A stretch of DNA of 64,000 nucleotides from Anthopleura xanthogrammica (GCA_964019055.1 OZ025214.1:12504163-12568162), one strand, 5' to 3'; numbered from the stretch's first letter, positions 24,018-41,197 are shown. Numbers and translations: made by a program. Notes: a model not told the origin generated them from the letters alone.

Positions 24018-27000
24018 ATGGCAAGTACTGCACCAACACCTTCTACATCTATTGATCATCCAATGTTGTCGTGTAATGCATATTCTAAGGTAAATTTCTA
24101 AACCACGAATGAACTATGCATAGCTTTCTTTTTAGTCATAATCACTAGAGAAAAAAGACCCAATGTTTTTTGAGAAATGTTCCATAATTATCAATAGAAA
24201 ACCAACTATATTTCCTTTCGTTCTTATCCTATATTTTTAAAATGTTAAATTTCAAGCTCAGATTCTGAGAAAGTAAAATAAAGCTCCTTCAATGAACATG
24301 GAAAAAATTAATTCAAACCAATATAGAAAAATTTAAATTTATCATATATCTTACTATATGTCCAAGAAATTTCCACCAATAATTATTATACGAAGAAAGT
24401 TTAATGTTCAAAAGATTTAACACAAGCATTATTTGAAAATGTGAAAGTTGCAGCCAGAATTCATTGTCTTGTTTAATGTTACCAGTATATGAAATTTTTA
24501 CGAACATTTAAATAACGATCATGCTTTTGAGAGGGAAAAGCATGAATAAACAAATGAATAGGAAAGAATAAGATAACTTTTCTAGGGCTTCAAAATAAAC
24601 TCGCAGAAAGATAAACATTTGATAACTATAACATGCATTTTGTTGGTAATAATGTTGATCTTTCACTACGCACCATTAGTTAAGCTCTTTTAATCTTAAA
24701 TTAGAGTTTTTTGTATTTAACTCAAGTGGGCCTAGATATGTTCCAAAGCTTTTAGCAGCAAGATCTTTGTTAGCGAATATAATTAAATGCCATATATGTG
24801 GGCTTTTAAGCTTCGAAAATGGATTGATGTTTGTGTGGAGGTTAATACTGGTTTATATCCAAGAGAGATAGTACGTATGGAGTTGTTGAAGTACACATAA
24901 TGTAATTTCCTTAGACTGTTCATGATTATAAATTGAATAACGCTATCAATCCATTAGGCTAATAACTATTAGGTGTTTCGTTTGCGAGCATATTTCTTTG
25001 TTAATTTGTAGAATGAATTTACAAGGAATTCCTTGGTAAGACGTTAACAAGAGATTGAACATTTTTTTTTGTCTGGGAATTTAATTTTCCTATAAACTCA
25101 ACGTGCTAAATTCAAATTCGATGTTTGAGTTAGCCATGCCCTGACTTAGATCAGCCCAGAGGTTGTTTCAGGGTTCAATCTATGAGTTGGCCATGCCTTG
25201 ACTTAGATCAGCCTAAAAAAGGTTGTTTCAGGGTTCAATCTGTGAGTTAGCTGTGGCCTGACTTTGATCATCCCAGAGGTGCAATGCTCTGACTTTGATT
25301 GATTTTTTTTTGTACGATAGTTTAATGATAAGACAAATATCAACAGTCATGACTTTTCCTTAGTAGATAGTGAAATTAATCTTTTTTCTTTTTATTCATT
25401 TCAGAATGACGTTAAATATGGTTATAGCCCAACAGTTATAGACCTGACGGCTGAAACGCCACCTCCCCCCACAATGGCACATCAACCCCTCCGTCACATG
25501 CCACACCATCAACATCCTCATTCATCAGCTTTTCATCGTGTCACTGGGCAACCATATGACAGCCATGGGTATGTACAATATTTATTCTTTAAATATGTCG
25601 CATGAAATATTTAACGAAATTAAATATAAGTTCTTTAATAAAAAAGTCTTCATACTTCTAATTCATGATCAAAATTTTTTCATTTCAGGCCTGTACGGGG
25701 ATGCCCATATCTGCAAGCGCAGACATCAAGGGAACCCCACCACCACTCACACTACAGATCCATCCACCGTGTCTCAAATCCATCATACTGTCCATCAATG
25801 TCATCAACAGTGCCTTTACAGCATCCTCCAGTAGCTGCAACTCCTCTTATAATTGATTCAGATCAAATACCTAATCATGTCAGAACAGTCCCTATCACAA
25901 GTTTTCCAAATCGATTAATAGTTAATAGTGTGCCGATGGCCACGCCTACTTACGTACAGCCCCAACCAAGTGAGGTATGTAAAATTATATGAGAGTAGTA
26001 CAGCACTTTTAGATATTGCTGCAACCTAACTGACTCCAGACGTCTGGCATTTTGGCTTCAGTCAATCAAACAACGGGCCGAGTTCATTATGATCGAGTGA
26101 TAAGAACATTTCTGTGACTATTGCAGCCATTTCCAAATGGGAATTTCTTTATTGCTTGCGATCGGAATGAACTCGGCCTGTTACAAATTTGATTGATGTC
26201 TGGAGTCAGTATGTTGCAGAAATATGAAAAGTGCTGTAATATTATTATATTGGAAAAGTTAACAGAATTTGGAGTAGAAAGTAATTGTAACTCTTTGATT
26301 GATGTTTCAGAATCCTGAGTTGGATGTTAATGCCAGCAACCATCAACACTATCATCATCATTACCACCACCACCACCATCATCATCATCATTTCGTCCAA
26401 CCTCCTTATCAAGTTCCACAGGCTCCTCAACCTCAGCCTTATCATCCCCATCCTTATCCTTCATCTCAGATGGTATGTACTGCTTTATAAATGTTAGTCC
26501 TAGAGAGGAGCTCTTTTGTGATGCGAGGTTCTCTCCACACATGCTACCACTACATTCAATTCAATATGTACAGAGGCAGATCTAGGGTGTTCGTCCAAAC
26601 CCACTAAACTGCAATCCAACCCCCTAGGTCTCTTAGCCCCTTGGAAGTACAAAGTTATAAGTGAGAAATGAATTAATTTTTTGAAATTGCGGTTTTGTAA
26701 CAACTAATTTTTTCCAAGATTGTAGGTACACAATGGCCAAGAGTTTTTTTGTGACACTTCTATCTTTTGTATTAATTAGCATCATAGACATTATCGAAGA
26801 TGGCAGAGCAATCAAGAATGGTCGCAATCCATGAACCACCATCAACAGCCGGCTACAGTACACTCTGCTAGTGTTCAGACATACCCAGATTTATTATACC
26901 ATCTACTGTCTGTCATGTCAATGCAGCCTGTGCCGGCAACACATCCGATGCCACAGCCTGCAGTATGGGAGGAAGCTTATCAACAAGAAAATTATGAGGT

Positions 27001-28130
27001 AGGGAAAGAATTCCAACACCCCCCCCCCCCCCCCTTAATTTGTCACCCAACATGCTTGATGACTATGCCCATCTTATTTCGTTCTCTTTTTGGAGAAATA
27101 GACCTCTTAAGCTTGGGCGTAATGTTTTCTCATTTCAGACCATGTGTCATTCTTTTGAGAATAAGATTCTTTGTTTGAGTTATATTACATTCACGTGTCT
27201 TCTCATGCACAACCATTAAACAAAGAAATAGTACTCTAGGGAATACCTGGTCTAAAATGGAAAAACATTATGCCTAGGCCAAAGAGGCCATAATACTGCA
27301 ATGATCAATAAATTATTGATTGAATGATATATAAATTTATTTTTTTTTGATAGACTTTGTTGAATCTTGCTGAACAAATCGGAGAAGCCAAGCCCAAGGG
27401 CTTAACAAGAGCTGAAATAGACCAACTACAAACATTCCGTGTTACGGCAGAATCAAAGAAGCAAAATGATGACGGACGATGTGTAGTGTGCTTGGCTGAT
27501 TTTGATGAGAAGCAGCTGATAAGAAGATTACCCTGTTCTCATGATTATCATACAAGGTGTATTGATAAATGGCTAAAGGTACGTTAATAGTTAATAGTTT
27601 TTTCAGTGAACAAATTCCAGATGAATACTGGTTTTCAATAGACCTTTTCAGCTTGGGCATAATTTTCCTTCAGTTGAAATTCAACTGCTATCAATGGAAG
27701 CCGATGGTGCACACTTTACCCCCTCTCTCCATCAGTGTTTTAAGAGTATTTGAAGCTGAAGCTACATGGATTAGTGAGAAAAAGATGTGGAGATCCTGAG
27801 CATTGAACCGTGGACCTCTAGCCCTGAAGGCCGAGCACTAACCAACTGAGCTATGCCTGTTCCTATTTCAGACCACAGGTCATTCTCTTGAGAATAAGAT
27901 TCTTTGTTTGAGAATGTATCGATATTCATGCGTCTTCTCATATTTTGAAAAAGAATTTATTTTTTAAATGATTAAAACAGATAAGTAATTTGTCAGGAAA
28001 GAAGGCAGGAAATCCCAAAGTTTGTTTTTCTTAGACATTTTAATTTACCATAATACTTTTTTTTTCTCGACAACAGTCAAACAGAACTTGTCCCATCTGT
28101 CGTACAGAAGTCAAAGTTGGTGCCAAATAA
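24018..28130 (+). CDS. RNF38: RING-H2 E3 ubiquitin ligase, RNF38/RNF44-like, complete, 393 aa
   Basis: Exons 24018-24089, 25405-25568, 25689-25974, 26311-26472, 26780-26998, 27354-27578, 28077-28130, all GT-AG and in frame, ending TAA. The coding start lies 18 nt after an acceptor at 23999, so a non-coding exon precedes it (likely donor at 21316). The C-terminus has the family signature LLNLAEQIGEAKPKGLT followed by a RING-H2 at residues 344-385: CVVC, LPCSHDYHTRCIDKWL, NRTCPICR. The zinc ligands C-x2-C, C-x-H-x2-H-x2-C and C-x2-C are all present. The N-terminal 300 residues are low-complexity, rich in Pro, Gln and His; one exon encodes a near-continuous His run (~187-200). RNF38 and RNF44 are nuclear/cytosolic ligases acting with E2s such as UBE2D; p53 is a reported RNF38 substrate. 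The two vertebrate paralogues are not separable here. Confidence 0.93.
25100..25290 (+). repeat. 57-bp minisatellite, about 3 diverged units, preceded by a SINE 3' segment
   Basis: Three units of the GTTAGCCATGCCCTGAC-type repeat directly follow GCTAAATTCAAATTCGATG, the sequence that also joins the repeat to the SINE body at 53930 and 50740. It lies in an RNF38/44 intron. Confidence 0.88.
25999..26238. mobile_element. MITE, TACAGCACTTTT family (RNF38/44 intron)
   Basis: Ends TACAGCACTTTTAGATATT and AATATGAAAAGTGCTGTA are inverted. The interior TTGGCTTCAGTCAATCAAAC and CGATCGGAATGAACTC are shared with 38852-39128. Confidence 0.87.
27097..27290. mobile_element. MITE, AATAGACCTCTTAAGC family (RNF38/44 intron)
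   Basis: Left end AATAGACCTCTTAAGCTTGG then TAATGTTTTCTCATTTCAGACCA. The right end is its degenerate inverse (TGGTCTAAAATGG, CATTATGCCTAGGCC). Related copies are at 27638, 30914 and 32026. Confidence 0.75.
27638..27940. mobile_element. AATAGACC-family MITE with an inserted tRNA-like SINE segment (RNF38/44 intron)
   Basis: Starts AATAGACCTTTTCAGCTTGG and ends with the family's CATTCTCTTGAGAATAAGAT block. The middle holds an unrelated insert that includes a tRNA-like minus-strand segment (27790-27862). Confidence 0.65.
27790..27862 (-). mobile_element. tRNA-like SINE head or tRNA pseudogene
   Basis: The minus strand reads GGCATAGCTCAGTTGGTTAG (A box) and, further on, ACGGTTCAATGCT (B box close to GGTTCRANYCC). 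The 3' arm does not pair with the 5' GGCATAG end, so this is not a functional tRNA gene. Confidence 0.7.
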
Positions 28131-28638
28131 ACTGGGAGATAGAAGATTGGAATTACTAAAGGAAGAAGAAAGATCATAACAGGAGATATCGGCAGATTTG
28201 TCCTTATTGAGCCCAAGATGAAGAAATTTAAAACAGTCCTATGAAACACAACTTTCAACATTATTATTGCAAATTTATAACTCTTGCAATTGATTGGAGA
28301 TGTTTGAGGAAATCATGGATTTCAAAATCTGAATTGTAACACTGGTTATACCCGACAAGAAAGGGAACCTTCATGACGAGGAAGGTCTACTCATTATTAA
28401 CGGCATATTGTCAAGGTTAAATATAAAGTCCAAAATTCCAACAAATCAGGAATGATCTACCATTAAATATGAGGGGGATTGATAATATTATCAACCGCCT
28501 CATTGTAAATAATATGTAAAGTTTGTCATAAAAGTGTCGTCATACATTTAAAGGTTTTTTAATGTACATCTAACGAAAAATTAAGCTACGTTATTGATTA
28601 TAGAATCTTGAAATCAACTTTGGAACTAAATATAATCG

Positions 28639-28644
28639 AATAAA
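28639..28644 (+). other. polyadenylation signal AATAAA (RNF38/44)
   Basis: Canonical hexamer about 510 nt after the RNF38/44 stop codon, in AT-rich DNA. A plausible 3' end, unconfirmed. Confidence 0.45.
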
Positions 28645-28934
28645 CAAATATAAAACATTATTTCTACAGGGCGTTGAGTATGTATATAATGGTTATGTTA
28701 CCAAGCCTTGCAAAAAATGTCACCTTAATAGGATATTTTTATGAGAATCACAATATTCTTTCCCAGTTTCCAGTGATTTTTGCTTCACGTACAGAGATTC
28801 TACTTTGCACTTGAATAGGCTATTTTTCTGTTTTCTCTTATAGCAGGTTTTTGATATTATGCAATTAAACTTGTTCGCTGCAAGCTAAAATTTGTTTATT
28901 CTCCTCCAATTAAAAATAATCAGTTGTTACTTTC

Positions 28935-29092
28935 TATAGACCCTTCTAATAAATCCTACGATGCTTTATTTTCCGAGTTTGACGTCAAATTTATTCTTTT
29001 GAAATGAATTCTTTTGAATGAAATTGAAAAGAATAAATTTGACGTCAAGTGCAAAAAATAAAGCATTCTAGGATTTATTAGAAGGGTCTATA
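28935..29092. mobile_element. palindromic MITE, TATAGACCCTTCTAATAAAT ends
   Basis: Arms of about 65 bp: TATAGACCCTTCTAATAAAT, TGCTTTATTTT and TTGACGTCAAATTTATTC are mirrored to a right end of GAAGGGTCTATA. A single copy in the window, but its terminal TAGACC is shared with other families here. Confidence 0.9.
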
Positions 29093-29824
29093 TTTGACTG
29101 GCGGCAGTGAAAACTAAATTCCAAGAGGCAAATCGCAGCTACCATGTTTGCAAAATACAACTGTGATTTTCAATATTCTGCTTTCTTAGAAATTTCAGGG
29201 GCTTGGTTTTGAAATTGGTTTTTAACAGCTGTCAATTAAAACTAATCAGGCGGTACCTTTTGTATCTTCGACTGGTAGCAGTGAAAAACAGGATTTCAAC
29301 AAGTAACTTGCAACTACTGAGTTCGCAGAATATTGAGAAGTAGAGAGCAGTAAAATTTGCTGTAAAATCAGACAAGTGAAGTAAAGATTCAAGTGCGAAA
29401 TTTAATGTGAAGTAAAAATTATTTAGACTCTCAACCATCGTTCTATCGTAAAATATGCAATTTTACGGCTTAATACCATACATTTATTTTAACTGTTATT
29501 GACCTTCAAAAAAAGAAAAGCTTAGTGACAGGTTTATTTTTGAAAAAATCCTTTTTGTGGTAAAAATGGACATTTTGCTATAACAATATTAAACTAATAT
29601 TAAATTTGTTTTATTGGAATGAACTTAAAAGAATCCCAAGTCTAGAACAAAATTTTCAGGAATTTCTTTGGTAGGGAGACAAATATATTCCAATGTTTAA
29701 TAACAAAGTGTATCTTTGCAGTCACTTCTATAAAATAAAATTTATTCTTCAGCTATTTGTTGGCATGTGTTGAACTTGGAATTATTCTGGTTAAAAAAGT
29801 CTCATTTGCAGGTATTCTGATTAG

Positions 29825-30165
29825 ACCCTGAAACTGTGCTGAAACAACCTCTGGGCTGATCTAAGTCAGAGCATGGCTAACTCACAGATCGAACCCTGAA
29901 ACAACCTCTGGGTGGATCTAAGTCAGGGCATGGCTAACTCACAGATCGAACCCTGAAACAACCTCTGGGCTGATCTAAGTCAGGGCATGGCTAACTCACA
30001 GATTGAACCCTGAAAACAACCTCTAGGCTGATCTAAGTCAGGGCATGGCTAACTCACTGATCAAACCCTGAAACAACCTCTGGGCTGATCTAAGTCAGGG
30101 CATGGCTAAGTCACAGATCGAACCCTGAAACAACCTCTGGGCTGATCTAAGTCAGGGCACAGATG
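29825..30165 (-). repeat. 57-bp minisatellite array, about 6 units, reverse orientation
   Basis: Units read CTGATCTAAGTCAGGGCATG and AACCCTGAAACAACCTCTGG on the plus strand, the complement of the arrays at 570 and 62590. Period 57 bp. Confidence 0.95.
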
Positions 30166-30913
30166 ACTCAGTGCACTTACTACTTCACAAATACAAGTAA
30201 CTAGTTCATAATATCAAATTTATACATTTTTTAATTGAATGGTTTCAGAAAATTGTATTTTTTTTTATACAAATGTCAATAATAGGTTAAAATATATTTT
30301 GAAAAATGATCGAAGATTATGGAATTTAAAAGATGAATCATCATAAAATTCAAACACAATTAAAAAATTCCCAACAAAAATTCTATAGGATAGAGCAGTA
30401 TTAATTCAGGGTTCCCATTCATCTGGAAAAAATATAATTCCCTGACTTTTCTCTGACAAAAAAACACATTTTTCATTGACCACGCACAACGTGCAGTTAT
30501 TTCATGAAAAATTCTAGTTCAACCACAGGAAGTCCAATTAACAATTCTGAATTTAAAACGATTTCGTGAAGGCTGAAAGAAATTCCCTGACCTTGAAAAA
30601 ATTCAGAAATTATTCCCTACATCTCTTCCTTGACCATGAGAACCCTCTAAGTCCTGCAAGTCATTTCTGCTGTGAAATGGTCAATCTACTTGCATTAAAA
30701 TTGCTGTTATGCAAGGCATCTAAATTTGATGCTTCTATTTGAGCTCCCCCTTCCTTTATTGCTGTAGATGCCTTTTTACACTCATCCCCAAGGGGAGGGG
30801 GTTTTAAAAATGAAGCGCAATAGCCCAATCAGATTTTTTTTAACAGACATGAATTCCATCTACTATTGCTTGATTCAGTCATATGGTTTGACATTCTAAC
30901 TCTCTAAATCGTG

Positions 30914-31101
30914 AATAGACTCTTTAAACTTGGGCATGATGCTTTCCTATTTTAGACCATGCGTCAAATCCCTGGAGTATAATTTCTGGTTATGCACGAG
31001 AAGAGACACGAATATGGATACAACTCAAACAAAGAATCTTATTCTCAAAAGAATGACACATGGTCTGAAGAAAACATTACCCCTAAGCTTAAGTGTCTAT
31101 T
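30914..31101. mobile_element. MITE, AATAGACTCTTTAAAC / AAGCTTAAGTGTCTATT (SLBP 3' flank)
   Basis: Both ends are present: AATAGACTCTTTAAACTTGG with TTTAGACCATGCGTCA at the left, and the inverse (ATGACACATGGTCTGAAG, TTAAGTGTCTATT) at the right. This is the best two-ended copy of the family seen at 27097. Confidence 0.82.
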
Positions 31102-31162
31102 ATACTGCAAAACAGTCTTGCCTTAACATATCTTTGCCGGTAAAACCATTGTGAATCTGTAT

Positions 31163-34100
31163 TTACAAAGGAAGACCATCATCCTCTTTCAGACAGCTGT
31201 CCAGGTCAAAATCTTTGAACATTTCTTCAATGCTGTTGAATTCTGATTTAGGCTGTGTTTCTTGTTCTTCCATTTTGATTTCATCTGTGTTCTGACTACT
31301 ACTACATGTAAAAAGAATTAACAAAATATAAGTATGGTATAGAGGTATTGCACAATCACATAATAGCAGCCATGATGAATAGTAGGATCAATATAGTAGA
31401 CCCTTTGCCAAAATGGTGGCTGAAAATTTAAATGAATTAAAATCAAAAACCTATACCAGCACTAAAAAGAGAGCTTTTACTTAAGTAAACATATAAAGAT
31501 TCCTTTTTTACAGATTTTGTTTTGGCCAAGAAAACGTTTTTGAAAATAGCCACTAGCCTACTATAATTTCGAATGGAGAGTTAAGGCTATCTGTCGGCTA
31601 TGAAATGTATTTCATCAGAGGAAAGGGATTCAACAGTTCTGCCATCTAACGTGGGGTGGTCACTAGCAATCATCATGCAAAACTTCACAAGGGCAGATTG
31701 AGAATGCACAACTTCAAGCACATTGAAATTCCACAGCCCTTCACCGGAACACATGAATATTCTACACAAGGCTAGAGAGAAGTTGCAAACTGGAGTATTG
31801 TTCAATTACGAACCTTGTTGATGAAGTTGAGAACAGGTCCTCTTTGGTATGTGAGTCTGGGTCATAAGAATGCAGACGTCTGCGCCATACTTTGATCTGC
31901 CCAACCCAAGACCTGGTGCTGCACTGCTGGAACTTGTCAGGTGTCCATGGATCATCTTTGGAGCGACTTTCTCTGAAATTTAATGAATAAAATTTATTTA
32001 TTTATGTAATTATGTATGCATTTCAATAGACTATTCTAGCTTGACTGTAATGTTTTCCCATTTCAGACCACATGTCATTCCCTAAAGTATCAGATTTTGT
32101 ATGAGTTTGAAAAATCACAGCACGCATTAAAATTATGGTACTGCACAAACAAAGCACCAAATGTGGAGTGTTCACATTCATGGCAAGGCGCAGTCTGTGC
32201 CGTAAGTTTTTTATAGTCATAGAAAAAATTGCTCTAATTTTAAGGAGAGCCCTTACCTAGATATATCATTAAAGTAATGGCCATACGACACTGTATTTTT
32301 CCCAATGTCAATCTGTTTTTGTCTCTGTGCTAACTTGTGTGGATCTTTGATCATTGGCCTCAAAACTTTGTTCTTCGCTTTGGATTTGTCATCAGTGGAT
32401 TCTTTAGGGGTAGGGTCACTGGTATCTGATAGCATCAATCGTCGCTTGATCCTAATGAGGATAAAAAATGATTTATGATTAGGTTCTTAATTTCATTTAC
32501 TGAGAACACACAACATATGAATCCATCTTAAATCTCTAGAGGTAGGTATCTTCAATTTCACCCTGGCTATCTCGCATCTGTTTTAAAAAAAAAAACCTTT
32601 TCCCTGGTCCTTTAATAGAAAGTTTGAGATAATGAGGATTTACTTTTTTTTAGAGATTGAGAAAAGGGAAGCGAAGGAAATTGGTGGAATTTTAGCATGT
32701 CATCAGATCAGAATGGTCAGTTTTGATCATGTCAAACTTCAGTACATATATGACTGATAATATAGGTGAGTGTATAAATTATGCTGTCCCTGCAGTGATG
32801 ACAAACAGAAAAAACTCAAAACTGTTGCCACTTTCAGACAGTGTTTAATCTGTGTATGTCTTCGGTTAATAGATAAATGATGTATTATCTATCTACAAGG
32901 CATACTTATAGCATGTGAATGTGAGAATGGATGGATGGGATTTGGCGGCAACGTAAGCTTGTATGGGAATTGTGAGATAATGAATAACGCATGGGTTGAA
33001 AGTGAACTGTGAATAAATGAATGTAATATGGAAATATATCAGTCATAATGAACATCAGTTTGTTCTCCTGCACTTCTCTATCATCATTTGACATGCAATA
33101 ATCTTGTTAATGTATATATCTGTTGTTAAGCATTGCACCATAAGTATGACATAATTAATGCTTAAAACAGTTATACCAAGGCTGCAAATAATTCTTTTGC
33201 TAGGCAGTTCATTTATCAGGCCGGAGGAATATCTGAACCGAAGTGTGGTTGGTCTAATTGTCCATAGAAGGGGAATCACTTACCAGGTACTACTGTAGTG
33301 GTCATTTTTACCAGATATTTGTCTGACGACTGGTGCTTATTTGTAGCCTTGTTTTAGAAATGAAATTTTAAAAAATCATATAATCTACACAACTAATGTT
33401 GACTTACTTTGATGGTTTTCTGTTGTTCTCTTTACACTCTTCTTCCTGGACAATAGCACCCCAGTCTTTGTATGATTCTGGTGTATATCTGGAAAAAGAA
33501 AGGAAAAGACTTCAGAAACTCTACTCACACAATGGTGGACACCACAAATGAACCCATGAACACTTAAGGGCTTGTAATAATGCCGGCAAGGGACAATATA
33601 TGTCCAGCAAGAATTGTAACTTGTCCAGTTAAATCCTTGCCTTTCAGGTCATTTTGACCAGTAACGTTGAACTAGAAATGGGCCAAGCTGAAACTAATTT
33701 GCTGATTGATCATGACTGGCAACTGATCGGTCATTATTTCAAGCCCTGCAGTGGTAAGAATCATCACAGTAGCAGTGCACTCTTCCTACATAGCATGTGA
33801 TCATACTGCATACCAAGTAGAAATCTCTTCTTACCTGTCTAGACTAAAACCAAGAGGTGGGAAGTCTTTATTATCCAATTCCACTTTTTGTTTTTCCTTT
33901 TCAGCATGTTTCTGGTTCCATGGTCCTTTCTTATCATCATTTATTTTGTTATTGGGAGTGTTCTCTTTCTGTCCCTTGAATCTTGGCTGCTTGTGACATG
34001 GAGATCTTAAATCATCATTGGAAAGTGGGTGTTCGGTGCTGTTGCTTCCTCGTCTTTGTTCCCTAAAAATGGTTCATTATAATTCTTGAGCAAATCATTC

Positions 34101-35246
34101 AAGGTATGGACACATAATGCTATATTTCATGTGATGTTGTATGCAACGTTGCAAAAACTATATTACACAATATGATTATATGTGACGTTGCTTGTAGGTA
34201 TTCACACGGTGAGATTTGTCTCACACAATGTCACAAAATAGAACTTTTTCTACTTTTTACAACATTGCAGGCTACTTTACATGCAATGTCACATGGGTGG
34301 TCACACATGCAATGTTGCAAAAAATTCACCATGTGTCCGCACATTAAGCAAAGTGCAAACGAAGTCTGACTACTGCGAACAGTCTATAACAGTATTAAAT
34401 TCAAGCAAGAATGCTACAAAGCTGAAGACTGCTATGAAGTCAGTTATGACGGATGTCAATCAAAGTGCCTCTGTATGTTTCTTAATGATGTCATGGAAAC
34501 CTTTGATTTCAACATCCACAAAACCTAATTTGTCTCAGCAGCAAATTGTATGATCTTACATATTATTGAATAACAACTTTGAGTGTAAGCCAGCTCTGGT
34601 TCAGAGAACTAAGAAATCACTGTACTCTTTGTGGCTCCATGAAAAAAAATTAGGTTTGTTTACTGCATTTTCACCTGATTTCAGAAAGTTTTAAGATCCT
34701 AATATTCCATTAAGCACATTAACAAGGTAATCTTTGAAAATTTTTTTGTAAGTTTATAATTCGTAATCCTAGCTAATACCTGAATATTTAAAAGTTCAAA
34801 GTTTTTTGGATCAAATTTTTTTTGGTTGATACTCAAAATTCAATCTGTTACCTACCGATTATATTTGACTTTTTTATGAGTATCTATAGCTACAATTGTT
34901 TAAATAATCGTATTTTTTGCAAACGGATTTTGAATAGAGGCTTTCGATAAGCGTGTTCTTCAAATATGGCGCCAAAATCAAGAATATTTTCAGCTCAAAA
35001 AAACCCCAATAAAACCTCGCATTTTTCTTCAGAATGGCGTAATAAGCAAAATTAATTCTATATATTATTATAGAGCGGGTAGGAGTATTAATCTTAAGAA
35101 GTATTTTCAATTTTTTGGTAGGTTTTTCTCGAGTACCTTTGATAGGACCTCTTCCGCGGTGAGCTTCTTGTACCACAAGAACTCTGATTTTCACCTCGTC
35201 TGTTTTCTCTTCTGCTTCTAGAAAACGCTCTGTTTTCAACTTCCAT
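31163..35246 (-). CDS. SLBP: histone RNA hairpin-binding protein (SLBP), complete, 303 aa
   Basis: Exons in transcript order: 35246-35137, 34062-33835, 33488-33408, 32451-32257, 31972-31814, 31301-31163, all GT-AG and in frame from ATG to TAA. The RNA-binding domain spans residues ~176-243: RQKQIDIGKNTVSYGHYF, then TPDKFQQCSTRSWVGQIKVW. This is the ~70-residue SLBP fold that grips the 3' stem-loop of replication-dependent histone mRNAs for processing, export and translation. The vertebrate phosphothreonine motif TPNK reads TPDK here, keeping the Thr. A YTPES motif precedes YKDWGAIVQEE at about the place of the human TTPEG/SDWASAVEEDE region. The acidic C-terminus (EEMFKDFDLDSCL) resembles the human EDEFDLEACL tail. 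The first exon is Arg/Ser-rich. It shares a 726 bp promoter with the SR gene at 35973; an E2F site lies 153 bp upstream of the ATG. Confidence 0.95.
32026..32120. mobile_element. AATAGACC-family MITE fragment (SLBP intron)
   Basis: AATAGACTATTCTAGCTTG followed by TAATGTTTTCCCATTTCAGA and CCACATGTCATTCC matches the left part of the 27097 element. The right end is not clear. Confidence 0.65.
33567..33748. mobile_element. MITE, AGGGCTTGAAATAATGGCC family (SLBP intron)
   Basis: Left AGGGCTTGTAATAATGCCGG, right CGGTCATTATTTCAAGCCCT. Internal TTGTCCAGTTAAATC and GGTCATTTTGACC are shared with 53005-53183 and 59959-60137. Confidence 0.85.
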
Positions 35247-35972
35247 CCTTGCTTTATCTTTAAATGGAGTTATTTAGCTAAAAACTAAGAGATTTAGAGG
35301 AGATAATTGAAGATAAAAAGGGATAATAAGAGAGTGCTATAGAGGAGCGTGTTGAAAGAACGAGGGAAATCGAAGCAATGACAACAACGAATACGAACTT
35401 TCGCGCCAAACATTCTCGAGCGCGCGTAATCCTTATATGGTCAGACTTACCATATTTGGACGCATTACCCAGGTAACCCACAACACTTCTAGGAAAAATT
35501 ATTTAAAAAGTTAAGAAAATTTATCAAGTTCACATTATGCAAAACTATCCCTTGAATCAGTTGAAAGCTATTTCCCATCAGGGTTAATTTGAAAAAAATT
35601 CTTGCTTGCTAAAATTGAATTAACTTTTGCTTACCCTTGTTTGGAGAATTATGCCATATTTGGTCATATTACACAGGAAACCCATAATATCAGCAACAGG
35701 CGTTTTTATTAAAAACTATGGCGTTTTCTTGAAATCTTTACAACCTTAAATATTTTTTCGTGTATTACAAAGTTCTTGATTACTAGGGCTTAAATTATGA
35801 CATTTTATTTTATTTTTTAGAAGTTTTTTCTGAAATTTTGAAAGCAGCCGCTGTGCCAAAGTACAGTGGTTTCAAGAGGTTCAAGAGGTATCCCATAATA
35901 CTCTCCACAGCGTGGTTTGGGTTTCAAAGTCTTTTGCATCGTTTTGTCAAAAGAAGCGTAATAAAGTCCAAA
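35247..35972. promoter_or_regulatory. bidirectional promoter region between SLBP (-) and SRSF10-like (+)
   Basis: The two start codons are 726 bp apart and point away from each other. The interval holds an E2F consensus (35399-35410) followed by a CTCGAGCGCGCG stretch. Two related short segments occur at about 35450-35490 and 35648-35692 (CCATATTTGG, then CAGGAAACCCA or CAGGTAACCCA). Transcription start sites cannot be placed from sequence alone. Confidence 0.6.
35399..35410. promoter_or_regulatory. E2F consensus site TTTCGCGCCAAA
   Basis: A full-length palindromic-type E2F site located 153 bp upstream of the SLBP ATG and about 560 bp upstream of the SR-gene ATG. S-phase control of SLBP would fit E2F input, but binding is inferred. 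Confidence 0.6.

Positions 35973-41197
<5,225 letters not shown>

Larger units (their letters stand above)
28131..31162. other. intergenic region between convergent RNF38/44 and SLBP genes
   Basis: Includes the RNF38/44 3' UTR with a candidate AATAAA at 28639-28644, a palindromic MITE (28935-29092), a reverse-oriented 57-bp array (29825-30165), a possible element ending in GGGTTCCCATTCATC / CATGAGAACCCT (about 30405-30650), and an AATAGACC MITE (30914-31101) next to the SLBP stop codon. No gene recognised. Confidence 0.65.

Noticed and set aside
27790..27862. Functional tRNA gene
   Set aside because: A and B boxes are present but the acceptor stem does not pair and no proper 3' arm is visible; best seen as a SINE head or pseudogene.
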